Below are positions 9,161 through 18,057 of a DNA stretch of 64,000 nucleotides, in pieces; the first letter of the stretch is position 1; the number at the start of each line of letters is the position of its first letter. The notes beneath the pieces are model-generated. The model saw nothing but the letters and a program-made list of their open reading frames with translations. It had not been told where the DNA came from and ran no database searches. The DNA comes from Agromyces cerinus subsp. cerinus (GTDB lineage Bacteria > Actinomycetota > Actinomycetes > Actinomycetales > Microbacteriaceae), in contig NZ_FSRJ01000001.1 of assembly GCF_900142065.1 (NCBI RefSeq), forward strand, positions 744,001 to 808,000, read 5' to 3'. The translations under genes and the position numbers were made by a program.

Positions 9161-9637
9161 GTGCGTACCGGCGCGAGACTCGGCGTCGACGTCGGGCGGG
9201 CGCGCATCGGCGTCGCCCGATGCGATCCGGGCGGCATGATCGCGACCCCGGTGGAGACCGTGGCGCGTGCCGCCGACGGCGACGCCGACGTGGCGCGCAT
9301 CCTCGAGATCGCGCGCGAGCACGAGGTGATCGAGATCGTCGTCGGCAATCCGCTCTCGCTCTCCGGTGCGTCGACGCCGTCGACCGACGACGCGGTGGCC
9401 TTCGCGGAGCGACTGGCGAGCACGGGGATCCCGGTGCGGCTGGTCGATGAACGACTCTCGACCGTGAGCGCCCAACAGGCGCTTCGCGCGACCGGGAAGT
9501 CGGCGCGGAAGCAACGTCCCATCGTGGACCAAGTTGCAGCCGTTATCATTTTGCAACACGCCATCGACGCCGAGCGGGATTTCCAGCGCCCGCCCGGCCG
9601 GACGATCGAGATCCCCGAAGGGCCGTCCCCCCTGTGA
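9161..9637 (+). CDS. ruvX: YqgF/RuvX family putative Holliday junction resolvase (pre-16S rRNA nuclease)
   Basis: The product has 158 residues from a GTG start. The RNase H-like fold is indicated by LGVDVGRARIGVA at the N-terminus (first acidic ligand Asp10), EIVVGNPLSLSG, LVDERLSTV, and KQRPIVDQVAAVIIL near the C-terminus, which carries a further acidic ligand. Family members process 16S rRNA 5' ends or Holliday junctions; which applies here cannot be told. It sits between alaS and mltG, its usual neighbours, and its stop overlaps the mltG GTG start by 4 bp (GTGA). Confidence 0.95.
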   Translation: MRTGARLGVDVGRARIGVARCDPGGMIATPVETVARAADGDADVARILEIAREHEVIEIVVGNPLSLSGASTPSTDDAVAFAERLASTGIPVRLVDERLSTVSAQQALRATGKSARKQRPIVDQVAAVIILQHAIDAERDFQRPPGRTIEIPEGPSPL

Positions 9638-11142
9638 CCCAGCCTCCTCCCGAGCGCGACGACACCGACCGCGCCGCCGCCGACTGGCACGCGATGCTCG
9701 CCGGCGATGCGCCGGTGCGAGCAAGCAGAGCAGCGGATGCCGCGCCGCCACGACCGCAGGCCGGCGCGACGCCGACCGGCGCGACGCCGACCGGCGCGAC
9801 GCCGACCGGCGCGACGCCGACCGGCGCGACGCCGACTCCGTCCGCCGCCGAGGGGCAGCCGATGACCCGTCGAGAGGCTCGGGAGGCCGAGCAGCGTCAG
9901 GCGGCGGAGGCCGAAGCGGCAGCAGTGCTCGCCGCGGCGGGTCCGCCTGCCGACGACGCCCCGTTGCCGTTCTTCGACTCGATCGTGGCCGAACCCGCTG
10001 CTCCCGAGCCGGCGCGACCGTCGCGCGCCGAGCGCCGGGCGGTGAACTCCGACCCGTACGAGCCCGAGAAGCCGAAGCGCCGAGGCGCATGGGGTTGCCT
10101 GATCGGCCTCCTGGTCGTCGTCGCTCTCGGTGCGGTGGCCTTCTTCTTCCTGCAGGGCCCGATCAATGCCGTCATCGAGCGGTTCACGCCGGCCGCGGAC
10201 TTCGAGGGTTCCGGCACAGGCGAGGTCGTGTTCATGATCCACGACGGCGACGGCGGCTCGGACATCGCGACGAACCTCGTCGACGAGGGCGTCACCGCGT
10301 CGCACGACGCCTTCTACGACCTGCTGCTCGAACAGAGTCCCGAACCCGAGTTCCACCCCGGTGCGTACCGGCTCGCCGAGAAGATGAGCGCGCAAGCGGC
10401 GCTCGATGCGCTGCAGGATCCGGCGACGAAGCTCGAGAACACCTTCGTCATCCCCGAAGGCACGGCGACCGTCGATGCGCTGCCGTACATCGCCGAGGGC
10501 ACCGGACTGCCGATCGAGGAACTCCAGGCCGCCGCGGCAGAGCCGCCCGCGAGCTACGGGCTGCCCGCCGAAGCGACGAACCTCGAGGGATTCCTCTTCC
10601 CTGCGACGTACACGCTCGATCCCGGGCTCGACGCGCACGCCGTGCTGCAGACCCTCGTCGACCGGCAGTTCGAAGCGCTCGACGCCGCGGGCGTCGCGCC
10701 CGAAGACCGCTGGCGGACGATCGTGCTCGCCGCGCTCATCCAGCGCGAGGCGGGCCTCCGCGACGACTTCTACAAGGTGTCGCGTGTCTTCCAGAACCGG
10801 CTCGATCCTGCCAAGTGGGAGACCGGGCTGCTCGAGTCGGATGCCACTGTGGCGTACGGCACCGGCAACACCCATCTGGTGACGACGACCGACGAGGAGC
10901 GGGCGAACGCCGCGAATCTCTACAACACCTATCTGCACCCCGGCCTGCCGATCGGTCCGATCTCGAACCCGGGCGATCTCGCCATCGACGCGGCGCTGCA
11001 CCCGGCCGACGGGCCGTGGCTCTTCTTCGTGACGTGGAACCTCGACACCGGAGAGACGATCTTCTCCGAGACCGTCGAACAGCACGACGCCGCCGTCGAG
11101 AAGTGGCTCGCCTGGATGGACGAGCACCCAGAGTATGGCTGA
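9634..11142 (+). CDS. mltG: Endolytic murein transglycosylase MltG
   Basis: MltG cleaves nascent glycan strands and helps set their length. The product has 502 residues. A long disordered cytoplasmic N-terminus of about 150 residues includes five GATPT pentapeptide repeats and an Ala/Glu-rich stretch. One transmembrane helix (about residues 154-174) leads to the YceG domain. The catalytic Glu is Glu372 in LIQREAG; other landmarks are EGFLFPATY, VFQNRL and GLPIGPISNPG. The family in E. coli has almost no cytoplasmic tail, so the repeat-bearing tail is the unusual part. It overlaps ruvX by 4 bp and aroE by 8 bp. Confidence 0.97.
   Translation: MTQPPPERDDTDRAAADWHAMLAGDAPVRASRAADAAPPRPQAGATPTGATPTGATPTGATPTGATPTPSAAEGQPMTRREAREAEQRQAAEAEAAAVLAAAGPPADDAPLPFFDSIVAEPAAPEPARPSRAERRAVNSDPYEPEKPKRRGAWGCLIGLLVVVALGAVAFFFLQGPINAVIERFTPAADFEGSGTGEVVFMIHDGDGGSDIATNLVDEGVTASHDAFYDLLLEQSPEPEFHPGAYRLAEKMSAQAALDALQDPATKLENTFVIPEGTATVDALPYIAEGTGLPIEELQAAAAEPPASYGLPAEATNLEGFLFPATYTLDPGLDAHAVLQTLVDRQFEALDAAGVAPEDRWRTIVLAALIQREAGLRDDFYKVSRVFQNRLDPAKWETGLLESDATVAYGTGNTHLVTTTDEERANAANLYNTYLHPGLPIGPISNPGDLAIDAALHPADGPWLFFVTWNLDTGETIFSETVEQHDAAVEKWLAWMDEHPEYG
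9763..9837 (+). repeat. Five tandem 15-bp units inside mltG
   Basis: Unit GGCGCGACGCCGACC is repeated five times head to tail; the first four are identical and the fifth ends in T. It encodes GATPT five times in the cytoplasmic tail of MltG. Confidence 0.95.
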
Positions 11143-11980
11143 GCGACCGCGACCGCTCCACGCGCGGCTCGCGGTGCTCGGCTCGCCGATCTCGCACTCC
11201 AAGAGCCCAGCTCTGCACCGCGCGGCGTACGACCGTCTCGGGTTGTCGTGGCAGTACTCGGCCGTCGAGATGGACGGCGACCGGCTCGGCGAGTTCCTGG
11301 GTGGTCTGGATGCCTCGTGGCGCGGGCTCTCGCTCACGATGCCGCTGAAGCAGGACGTGCTGCCCCTCCTCGACTCGATCGACGAGGTCGCCGCGATCAC
11401 CGGCGCCGCGAACACGGTGCTCTTCGACGGCGGCACCCGCCGGGGGTTCAACACCGACGTCGGCGGCATCGTGCGGACGCTCCGCGAGGCCGGCGTGCAT
11501 GAGGCGTCGCACGGCGTGCTGCTCGGCGGCGGGGCCACGGCCGCGTCGGCGCTCGTCGCGATGTCGCAGCTCGGGGCACGCGAGGTGCAGGTGCTCGTGC
11601 GTCGACCGGGAGCGGCGGCACCGCTCGTCGAGCTGGGGTCGCGTCTCGGCATCGACGTCCACGAGGGCCGCCCCACCGAACTCGCGACGATCGATCGTGC
11701 CGACCTCGTCGTGAGCACCGTGCCCGGCGGAACGGACCTCGGCGTCGCGGCATCCGCTGGTCTCATCTCCTCCGCTGCGCTGCTCGACGTCGCCTACGAT
11801 CCCTGGCCCACGCCGCTCGCGGCCGGCTGGTTCGCGGGAGGCGGCGCAGTGGTGCACGGACTCGGGATGCTGCTGCACCAGGCTCTGCTGCAGGTTCGGA
11901 TCTTCGTGAACGGCGACCCGAACGAGCCGCTCGACGATGAGGACGCCGTGCTCGCCGTCATGCGCGATGCGGTCGCCTGA
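11135..11980 (+). CDS. aroE: Shikimate dehydrogenase family protein
   Basis: The expected reaction is NADPH-dependent reduction of 3-dehydroshikimate to shikimate. The product has 281 residues. The substrate-binding SKSP motif covers residues 22-25, the catalytic Lys is Lys72 in TMPLK, and a conserved NTD follows (RGFNTDVGG). The dinucleotide-binding fold has GGGATA, and the C-terminus has the GxxMLxxQ-like GLGMLLHQALLQ. Actinobacteria often have several AroE paralogues. Placement ahead of aroC, aroK and aroB supports a shikimate-pathway role. It overlaps the mltG stop by 8 bp (ATGGCTGA). Confidence 0.93.
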   Translation: MAERPRPLHARLAVLGSPISHSKSPALHRAAYDRLGLSWQYSAVEMDGDRLGEFLGGLDASWRGLSLTMPLKQDVLPLLDSIDEVAAITGAANTVLFDGGTRRGFNTDVGGIVRTLREAGVHEASHGVLLGGGATAASALVAMSQLGAREVQVLVRRPGAAAPLVELGSRLGIDVHEGRPTELATIDRADLVVSTVPGGTDLGVAASAGLISSAALLDVAYDPWPTPLAAGWFAGGGAVVHGLGMLLHQALLQVRIFVNGDPNEPLDDEDAVLAVMRDAVA

Positions 11981-12001
11981 GCGCTTCGTCGGGGCATCGT
12001 C

Positions 12002-12046
12002 GCCGCGGGCGCCGCGGGCGCCGCGGGCGCCGCGGGCGCCGCGGGT
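12002..12046. repeat. Intergenic minisatellite, five 9-bp units
   Basis: GCCGCGGGC is repeated in tandem five times (the last ends in T) between the aroE stop and the aroC ribosome site. No gene covers it. Confidence 0.95.
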
Positions 12047-12117
12047 GCCGCGTCGTCGCGACGGCCGGCCTCTGTCATGCGACGTCCGCGTCACCGAGCC
12101 TGTGAAAGGATAGGAAC

Positions 12118-13338
12118 ATGCTCCGTTGGCTCACTGCCGGAGAGTCGCACGGCCCTGAGCTCGTCGCGATCCTCGAGGGTCTTCCCGCCGGTATCCCCGT
12201 TTCGCTCGACGATATTCGTGCCGACCTCGCGCGCCGCAAACTCGGCTACGGCCGGGGTGCGCGCATGAAGTTCGAGCAGGACGAACTCGCGATCTCGGGC
12301 GGTGTGCGCCACGGCCTCAGCCTCGGCAGCCCCGTCGCGCTGCGCATCGGCAACACCGAGTGGCCGAAGTGGCAAGAGGTGATGAGCCCCGAGCCCATCG
12401 ATCCGTCGAAGCTCGGCCGCGGCCGCGGCGCCGCGCTCACCCGGCCCCGTCCCGGGCACGCCGACCTCGTCGGCATGCAGAAGTACGGCTTCGACGAGGC
12501 CCGCCCGGTGCTCGAGCGCGCGAGCGCCCGCGAGACCGCCGCCCGCGTCGCCCTCGGCGCGGTGGCACGCTCGTTCCTCGCCGAGCTCGGCATCCGGCTC
12601 GTCGCCCACACGCTCGCGATCGGCCCGGTTCGGGTGCCCGATGGCAGCCCGCTGCCGACGCCCGACGACGTCGAGCTGCTCGACGCCGATCCGCTCCGCT
12701 GCTTCGACCCCGAGACCTCGGCCGCGATGGTCGCCGAGGTCGACCTCGCGCACAAGGAGGGCGACACCCTCGGCGGCGTCGTCGAAGTGCTCGCCTACGG
12801 CGTGCCGCCGGGCCTCGGTTCGCATGTGCATTGGGACCGGCGTCTCGACGCGCAGCTGGCAGCCGCGCTCATGGGCATCCAGGCGATCAAGGGCGTCGAG
12901 GTCGGCGACGGCTTCGAGACGACCCGACGCCGCGGCTCGGCCGCGCACGACGAACTGCACATCGACGGCGAGCTCATCGCACGTTCGAGCGATCGTGCGG
13001 GCGGCACCGAGGGCGGCATGTCCACCGGCACCGTCCTGCGCGTGCGCGCCGGCATGAAGCCCATCGCGACCGTGCCACACGCCCTGCCGACGGTCGATGT
13101 CGCCACCGGCGAGGCCGCGGCGGCACACCACCAGCGCTCCGACGTCGTCGCGGTGCCGGCCGCGGGTGTCGTGGCCGAGGCGATGGTCGCGCTCACCCTG
13201 GCGAACGCCGTGCTCGAGAAGTTCGGCGGTGACTCGATCGGCGAGACCCGGCGCAACCTCGAGTCCTACCTCGCGGCGATCCCCGACACGCTCCGCACGG
13301 CGGGCGCTGCTTCGGACGTCGCGGCAGATCGTGTCTGA
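12118..13338 (+). CDS. aroC: Chorismate synthase
   Basis: AroC converts 5-enolpyruvylshikimate 3-phosphate to chorismate using reduced FMN. The product has 406 residues, the normal length. Signatures visible are [15 protein letters not shown] at the N-terminus, [18 protein letters not shown], the [12 protein letters not shown] segment with catalytic His/Arg surroundings, and [10 protein letters not shown]. The ATG follows GAAAGGATAGGA, a good ribosome site. Its last 8 bp contain the aroK GTG start. Confidence 0.98.
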   Translation: MLRWLTAGESHGPELVAILEGLPAGIPVSLDDIRADLARRKLGYGRGARMKFEQDELAISGGVRHGLSLGSPVALRIGNTEWPKWQEVMSPEPIDPSKLGRGRGAALTRPRPGHADLVGMQKYGFDEARPVLERASARETAARVALGAVARSFLAELGIRLVAHTLAIGPVRVPDGSPLPTPDDVELLDADPLRCFDPETSAAMVAEVDLAHKEGDTLGGVVEVLAYGVPPGLGSHVHWDRRLDAQLAAALMGIQAIKGVEVGDGFETTRRRGSAAHDELHIDGELIARSSDRAGGTEGGMSTGTVLRVRAGMKPIATVPHALPTVDVATGEAAAAHHQRSDVVAVPAAGVVAEAMVALTLANAVLEKFGGDSIGETRRNLESYLAAIPDTLRTAGAASDVAADRV

Positions 13339-13849
13339 CACCCCGCGACTCGCCCTGCCGATCGTGCTCGTCGGCCCGATGGGCGCGGGCAAGTCACGGG
13401 TCGGGCAGCGGCTCGCGGCATCCGTCGGCGCACCGTTCGTCGACACCGACCTGCGCATCGCCGAACGCTACGGACCGATCGAGGAGATCTTCGACCGCGA
13501 GGGCGAGGAGTACTTCCGCATCGTCGAACGCGAGGTCGTCGACGAGGCGCTGCGCGAAGAGGCCGTGATCTCGCTCGGCGGTGGCGCCGTGCTGCACGAC
13601 GACACCCGTGACGACCTCGCCGGCCTCCCGGTCGTCTGGCTGCAGGTGTCGGCGTCGGCGGTGGCGCCCCGACTCGCCGGCGGCACTCGTCCGCTGCTGG
13701 CCGACGGCGGCATCGAACGCTGGAGCGCCATCCTCGAAGCGCGGCGCCCCCTGTACGAGTCGGTCGCCGACTTCAGCATCGACACCTCGCGTCGCTCGGT
13801 CGCGCGGATCGTCGACGACATCACCGGGCACTTCGGAGGAACACGATGA
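13331..13849 (+). CDS. aroK: Shikimate kinase
   Basis: AroK phosphorylates shikimate at the 3-hydroxyl using ATP. The product has 172 residues from a GTG start inside the aroC stop (GTGTCTGA). Walker A is GPMGAGKS (residues 15-22). Shikimate-binding DTD ([13 protein letters not shown]), the [12 protein letters not shown] segment, the GGGAV loop and an RPLL lid Arg follow. Normal family length. It overlaps aroB by 4 bp, so aroC, aroK and aroB are translationally linked. Confidence 0.97.
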   Translation: MSDTPRLALPIVLVGPMGAGKSRVGQRLAASVGAPFVDTDLRIAERYGPIEEIFDREGEEYFRIVEREVVDEALREEAVISLGGGAVLHDDTRDDLAGLPVVWLQVSASAVAPRLAGGTRPLLADGGIERWSAILEARRPLYESVADFSIDTSRRSVARIVDDITGHFGGTR

Positions 13850-14931
13850 CCGCAGACGAGACCCGCACGAGCATCCGCGTCGGCGGCGAATCGGGCTACG
13901 ACGTCATCGTGGGCCGAGGGGTGCTCGCCGAGCTCGCCGACGCGATCGGCACCGAGGCGACCAAGGTGCTCATCGTGCACCCCGCGACGCTCGGCGCGCG
14001 GGCCGCCGAACTTCGCGAGGAACTCTCCGACCGGTATCAGGTGCTGCTCGCGGAGGTGCCCGACGCCGAGGCCGGCAAGCGCATCGAGGTCGCCGCGTTC
14101 TGCTGGCAGGTGCTCGGACAGGCCGACTTCACCCGCACCGACGCGGTCGTCGGGTTCGGCGGGGGAGCGATCACCGACCTCGCGGGCTTCGTCGCCGCGA
14201 CCTGGCTGCGCGGCGTGAAGGTCGTGCAGGTGCCGACGACGGTGCTCGGCATGGTCGACGCGGCCGTCGGCGGCAAGACCGGCATCAACACCAACGAGGG
14301 CAAGAACCTCGTCGGCGCGTTCCACGCTCCCGCCGCCGTGATCTGCGACCTCGACGTGTTCGACACGCTGCCGAAGAACGAGATCCTCGCGGGCTTCGCC
14401 GAGATCGTGAAGGCGGGCTTCATCCGCTACCCCGAGATCCTCGACATCATCGAGGCGGACCCCGAGGCCGCGACCGATCCGTCGACGCCGCAGTTCCGCC
14501 GCGTGGTCGAGCTCGCGATCCAGATGAAGGCCGATGTCGTCTCGGAGGACTTCACGGAGCAGGGGCTCCGCGAGATCCTGAACTACGGGCACACGCTCGG
14601 TCATGCCGTCGAGCACGCCGAGCGCTACCAGTGGCGCCACGGTGCCGCGGTCGCGGTCGGCATGGCCTTCGCGGCGGAGCTCGGCCGGCTCTCGGGTCGC
14701 CTCCCCGACGAGGTCGCCGACCGGCACAAGCGCGTGTTGGACCTGCTGAGCCTGCCGACCTCGTACCCCGCAGGCCGCTGGAACACCCTCCTCGCCACGA
14801 TGCAGCGCGACAAGAAGTCGCGCGCCGGGCAGCTTCGCTTCATCGTGCTCGACGACCTGGCGAAGCCGACGGTCATGCTCGCGCCCGACCCGTCACTGCT
14901 CTTCGCGGCCTACCAGGAGATCGCCTCCTGA
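13846..14931 (+). CDS. aroB: 3-Dehydroquinate synthase
   Basis: AroB forms 3-dehydroquinate from DAHP in an NAD- and metal-dependent reaction, the second shikimate-pathway step. The product has 361 residues. Visible motifs are the nucleotide-binding VVGFGGGAITDLAGFVAATW segment, PTTVLGMVDAAVGGKTGIN in parts, KNLVGAFHAP, GFAEIVKAG with a metal-ligand Glu, and NYGHTLGHAVEH with the metal-ligand histidines. Last gene of the aroE-aroC-aroK-aroB run, followed by a terminator. Confidence 0.98.
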   Translation: MTADETRTSIRVGGESGYDVIVGRGVLAELADAIGTEATKVLIVHPATLGARAAELREELSDRYQVLLAEVPDAEAGKRIEVAAFCWQVLGQADFTRTDAVVGFGGGAITDLAGFVAATWLRGVKVVQVPTTVLGMVDAAVGGKTGINTNEGKNLVGAFHAPAAVICDLDVFDTLPKNEILAGFAEIVKAGFIRYPEILDIIEADPEAATDPSTPQFRRVVELAIQMKADVVSEDFTEQGLREILNYGHTLGHAVEHAERYQWRHGAAVAVGMAFAAELGRLSGRLPDEVADRHKRVLDLLSLPTSYPAGRWNTLLATMQRDKKSRAGQLRFIVLDDLAKPTVMLAPDPSLLFAAYQEIAS

Positions 14932-14941
14932 GCGTCGCGCA

Positions 14942-14980
14942 CGAGAGCGGACGGATGCCCGAGGCACCCGCCCGCTCTCG
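14942..14980. terminator. Probable bidirectional terminator between aroB and the GDPD gene
   Basis: Arms 14942-14954 and 14968-14980 form a 13-bp stem with one mismatch. It lies between two convergent genes and could stop both transcripts. No run of T follows on either side. Confidence 0.65.
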
Positions 14981-14997
14981 AAACGGATGAATCCGGT

Positions 14998-17262
14998 CTA
15001 GCCCGCGGTCGCGACTCCGATGGCGGGGTTGTCGGCGAAGAAGCCGTCGAGGCCCGCGTCGAGGAACACCCGGAGCTCGCCGGCGAGGTCGCCGATGCCT
15101 GCGGGATCGGCGCTCGAACGGAACTCGGTCGGGAGGAACGCGTTCTCGCGGCGGAACGTCCAGCCGTGCACCTCGAGTCCGACCGCGTGCGCGTCGGCGA
15201 TCAGCGTGGTCGGCGCGCCGAGCGTGCCGGTCGCGGTGCGGGGGATCAGGAGGCTCTTCTCGACGCCGACCCCGTCGGCGTACGTCGCGATCTCGGCGAT
15301 GCCTGCGGCCGTCGCGAGGTCGGCGTAGGTGCGGGCGTCACCGGCGAGCGTGAAGTCGTAGGGACGACCGCTCGAGTTGAGGAGCTGGGCGAGTGCCACG
15401 TCGGTGGCGCCGTCGAGCTCGCGGAGGTTGCCCACCTCGAAGCTCTGGATGATGACGGGCGCATCGGCCGCGTCGAGCCCGTTGCGCGAGAGTTCGGCGA
15501 CGAGCGGCTCCTCGAGGGAGAGGCCGATCGAGTCGAAGTAGCTCGGGTGCTTCGTCTCGGGGTAGACGCCCACCGGCCGGCCGTCGCAGCTCACCGAGTG
15601 CCGGGCGAGATCGAACACCTCGTCGAGGGTCGGCACCTGGTAGAGGCCGTTGAACGTCGTGTTCGCCGGGCGGAGCTGGGGGAGCCGCTCGACCGCACGC
15701 AGCGTCTTGAGCTCGGCGAGCGTGAAGTCCTCGGTGAACCAGCCCGTGACGGAGATGCCGTCGATCAGCTTCGTGGCCTTGCGGTCGGCGAAGACCGTGC
15801 GGGTCGCGACATCCGTCGTGCCGCTGATCTCGTTCTCGTGGCGGGCGACGAGCACGCCGTCCTTCGTCGAGACGACGTCGGGTTCGATGAAGTCGGCGCA
15901 TTCGATGATCGCCGCCTCGTACGCGGCGAGGGTGTGTTCGGGGCGCGAGCCGCTCGCGCCGCGATGCGCCACGACGGTGACGTCGGACGGCTGCACGCGG
16001 GTGCGCTCGAGGTCGATGACGTCGATCTCGGTGTCATCGGGGGTGCCGCCGACACGCGCGTCGTTGCCCGGGTAGTTGTTGTCGTTGGCGATCAGGAGGT
16101 CGCCCCCCTTCAACTGGACGACGGTCTCGAACGACTGCACCGGCAGCGAGAACGGATCGCCCGTGCCATAGCCGTCGCCGGCGCCGAGCAGCCCGGGGTT
16201 CGCGATGCGCAGCGCATCGACCACGAGGGTCTTCTCGAGCTTGCCCTCGGAGTCGGAGCGCGTGAGGTCCACCTCGTAGATGCGCTTCGTCACCGCCTGG
16301 TCGCCTTCGAAGTCGTCGCGTTCGACGAGCAGCAGCACGCCGTTGCGCACGGCGAACGCGTCGCCCACGACGTTGGCGTCCTGATCGGTCTGGTAGTTCC
16401 AGGTGCGACCCGTGTACGCGCCGGCCCTGGTGTCGAACTCGAGGATCTCGCGGCGGCGCAGGTCGGCGTCATCGGCGTAGGATCCCTCGACGACCGGGTA
16501 GAGGTAGCGTCCGTTGACCGAGGACGCGAGCGCCTCGAAGCCGCGGCTCGCACGCACGCGCGGCGTCTCGCCGGCCTGCAGATACGGGTTCTGCGGCGAC
16601 TTCGCACCGCCGGGCATCGGATGCGGCTTCTCGAGCAGGGTGCCGTCGGCGCCGAAGTGGAGCAGGAACGGGCCGAACTCCTCGCCGACCCAGAAGCTGC
16701 CGTCCTTCGCGCGGACCACCGACTCGATGTCGAAGTCGGCGCCGGTGAGCAGGCGTTCGGGCGTCGTCTCGTTCGTGATCGGGAAGTCGAGCACGTGGTC
16801 CGCGTCGTTGTAGGAGATGAACCGCTCGACCTGGATCTCGCCGCTGCCGCCCTCCGCGGTCTGCCAGGCAGGACGGACCAGGTAGTTGCGGAGCAGGAAG
16901 TCGGCCGAGTTGCCCTTCGCGCCGAAGCCGTTGTCGGGCTGGGCCCAGAACGTGCCGTCGCCGTTGTCGATCATCGCCGAGAACCCGGGGATGACCTGGC
17001 CCGCGAAGGGGCCGGTGCGCCCGTTCACCGTCGTGGTGAGCGCTGCGCCGCTGGCGGGGCCCGCCTCGAGGTGGTCGGCCGACAGCGTCGCCCGGGCGAC
17101 GAGGACGGGTTCCGTCTTCTTGACGGATGGACCCTTCGGTGCGTCGCCGTTCCCGGCGGCGGTGGCGGACGAGGGGACGAGGATCGCGGCCGCGGTGACG
17201 GCGGTGGCCGCGGCGACCAGGAGGCGGAAGCGCGTTCGCGTTCGTGCAGTTTCGGTTGGCAT
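14998..17262 (-). CDS. Secreted phytase-like esterase / glycerophosphodiester phosphodiesterase fusion
   Basis: The product has 754 residues, with ATG at 17262 chosen because a clear signal peptide follows (RTRTRFRLLVAAATAVTAAA, cleavage after about SATAA). Residues about 50-440 resemble the 'esterase-like activity of phytase' family, a beta-propeller. From about residue 450 comes a GDPD domain: HRGASGSRPEHTLAAY, IEPDVVSTKDGVLVARHE with metal-ligand acidic residues and the second His, and YPETKHPSYF. GDPD hydrolyses glycerophosphodiesters to glycerol 3-phosphate and alcohols. Together the two domains suggest extracellular organophosphate use, which is inference. The gene interrupts the aroB-aroQ order and lies on the opposite strand. 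Confidence 0.88.
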   Translation of the reverse strand: MPTETARTRTRFRLLVAAATAVTAAAILVPSSATAAGNGDAPKGPSVKKTEPVLVARATLSADHLEAGPASGAALTTTVNGRTGPFAGQVIPGFSAMIDNGDGTFWAQPDNGFGAKGNSADFLLRNYLVRPAWQTAEGGSGEIQVERFISYNDADHVLDFPITNETTPERLLTGADFDIESVVRAKDGSFWVGEEFGPFLLHFGADGTLLEKPHPMPGGAKSPQNPYLQAGETPRVRASRGFEALASSVNGRYLYPVVEGSYADDADLRRREILEFDTRAGAYTGRTWNYQTDQDANVVGDAFAVRNGVLLLVERDDFEGDQAVTKRIYEVDLTRSDSEGKLEKTLVVDALRIANPGLLGAGDGYGTGDPFSLPVQSFETVVQLKGGDLLIANDNNYPGNDARVGGTPDDTEIDVIDLERTRVQPSDVTVVAHRGASGSRPEHTLAAYEAAIIECADFIEPDVVSTKDGVLVARHENEISGTTDVATRTVFADRKATKLIDGISVTGWFTEDFTLAELKTLRAVERLPQLRPANTTFNGLYQVPTLDEVFDLARHSVSCDGRPVGVYPETKHPSYFDSIGLSLEEPLVAELSRNGLDAADAPVIIQSFEVGNLRELDGATDVALAQLLNSSGRPYDFTLAGDARTYADLATAAGIAEIATYADGVGVEKSLLIPRTATGTLGAPTTLIADAHAVGLEVHGWTFRRENAFLPTEFRSSADPAGIGDLAGELRVFLDAGLDGFFADNPAIGVATAG

Positions 17263-17479
17263 ACGGCGAGCCAATCGGGCGCAGGGCACGTCGTGATGGC
17301 CGTTCGTGGAATGCGATGCGGCCAGCACGTGAACCCGAGCCTCGGGTGGCACCCGGGCCGCCACCTGCCGGCAGTCCGCCGTTCACCGCCTGCCGACTGC
17401 CGGCCGTCGACGGATGGCTGCTTCGGAGAGCTCACCCGCGAGCTCACCCGGAGAGCCGCGCCTGCGAGCCACGCCTCGA
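17263..17479. other. Gene-free divergent spacer
   Basis: No credible gene is seen here. It must hold the GDPD-gene promoter (minus), but I cannot place one. It has a 7-bp palindrome around 17340 (ACCCGAG-C-CTCGGGT) and a doubled GAGCTCACCCG near 17430. Confidence 0.5.
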
Positions 17480-17485
17480 TAGGCT
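17480..17485 (+). promoter_or_regulatory. -10 element of a probable leaderless aroQ promoter
   Basis: TAGGCT ends 6 nt before the aroQ ATG, with no ribosome site between. Confidence 0.55.
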
Positions 17486-17491
17486 TGCGGC

Positions 17492-17929
17492 ATGACGACG
17501 ATCCTCGTGCTCAACGGCCCGAACCTCGGCCGGCTCGGCACCCGCGAACCCGAGGTCTACGGCAGCGAGAGCCTCGCCGACATCCGCGACTCGCTCGCAG
17601 GCGTCGTGCCGTCGGACGTCGAGATCGACCTGCGCCAGAGCGACGACGAGGCCGAACTGATCGGCTGGATCCACGAGGCGGTCGACCGGAAGCTCCCCGT
17701 CGTACTGAACCCGGCGGCCTTCACCCACTACAGCTACGCGCTGCGCGATGCCGCAGCCCAGTTGAAGCAGGCCGGCGTGCCGCTCGTCGAGGTGCACCTC
17801 TCGAACCCGCACACCCGCGAGTCGTTCCGTCACACGAGCGTGATCTCGGGCGTCGCCACCGGAGTCATCGCGGGCTTCGGCAGCGACTCGTACCGCATGG
17901 CCGTGGAATGGGTGCTGCGTCACGCCTGA
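17492..17929 (+). CDS. aroQ: Type II 3-dehydroquinate dehydratase
   Basis: AroQ dehydrates 3-dehydroquinate to 3-dehydroshikimate. The product has 145 residues, normal for the dodecameric type II family. The N-terminal VLNGPNLGRLGTREPEVYG motif carries the flexible-loop Arg and catalytic Tyr. LNPAAFTHYSYALRDA and VEVHLSNPHTRESFRH (catalytic His) follow. It uses its own leaderless-type promoter, because the phytase/GDPD gene separates it from aroB. Confidence 0.98.
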   Translation: MTTILVLNGPNLGRLGTREPEVYGSESLADIRDSLAGVVPSDVEIDLRQSDDEAELIGWIHEAVDRKLPVVLNPAAFTHYSYALRDAAAQLKQAGVPLVEVHLSNPHTRESFRHTSVISGVATGVIAGFGSDSYRMAVEWVLRHA

Positions 17930-17961
17930 GATCGGCGCGGGCGCCGCGGCATCCGAGTGCA

Positions 17962-17991
17962 TTGGCGCAGTCTCGACCGACCGACTAAACT
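17962..17991 (+). promoter_or_regulatory. Promoter of efp
   Basis: TTGGCG (17962-17967), an 18-nt spacer and TAAACT (17986-17991) form a good sigma-A-type promoter. It predicts a leader of about 60 nt before the efp ATG. Confidence 0.6.
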
Positions 17992-18057
17992 CGACCGACT
18001 GAACTTCTGCGGCCGACTCCGGCCGAGCCTCTTCGCAACTGAACGGAACACACACGC

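Noticed and set aside
9763-9837. Possible CRISPR-like repeat
   Set aside because: Units are 15 bp, contiguous without spacers, and in frame within mltG.
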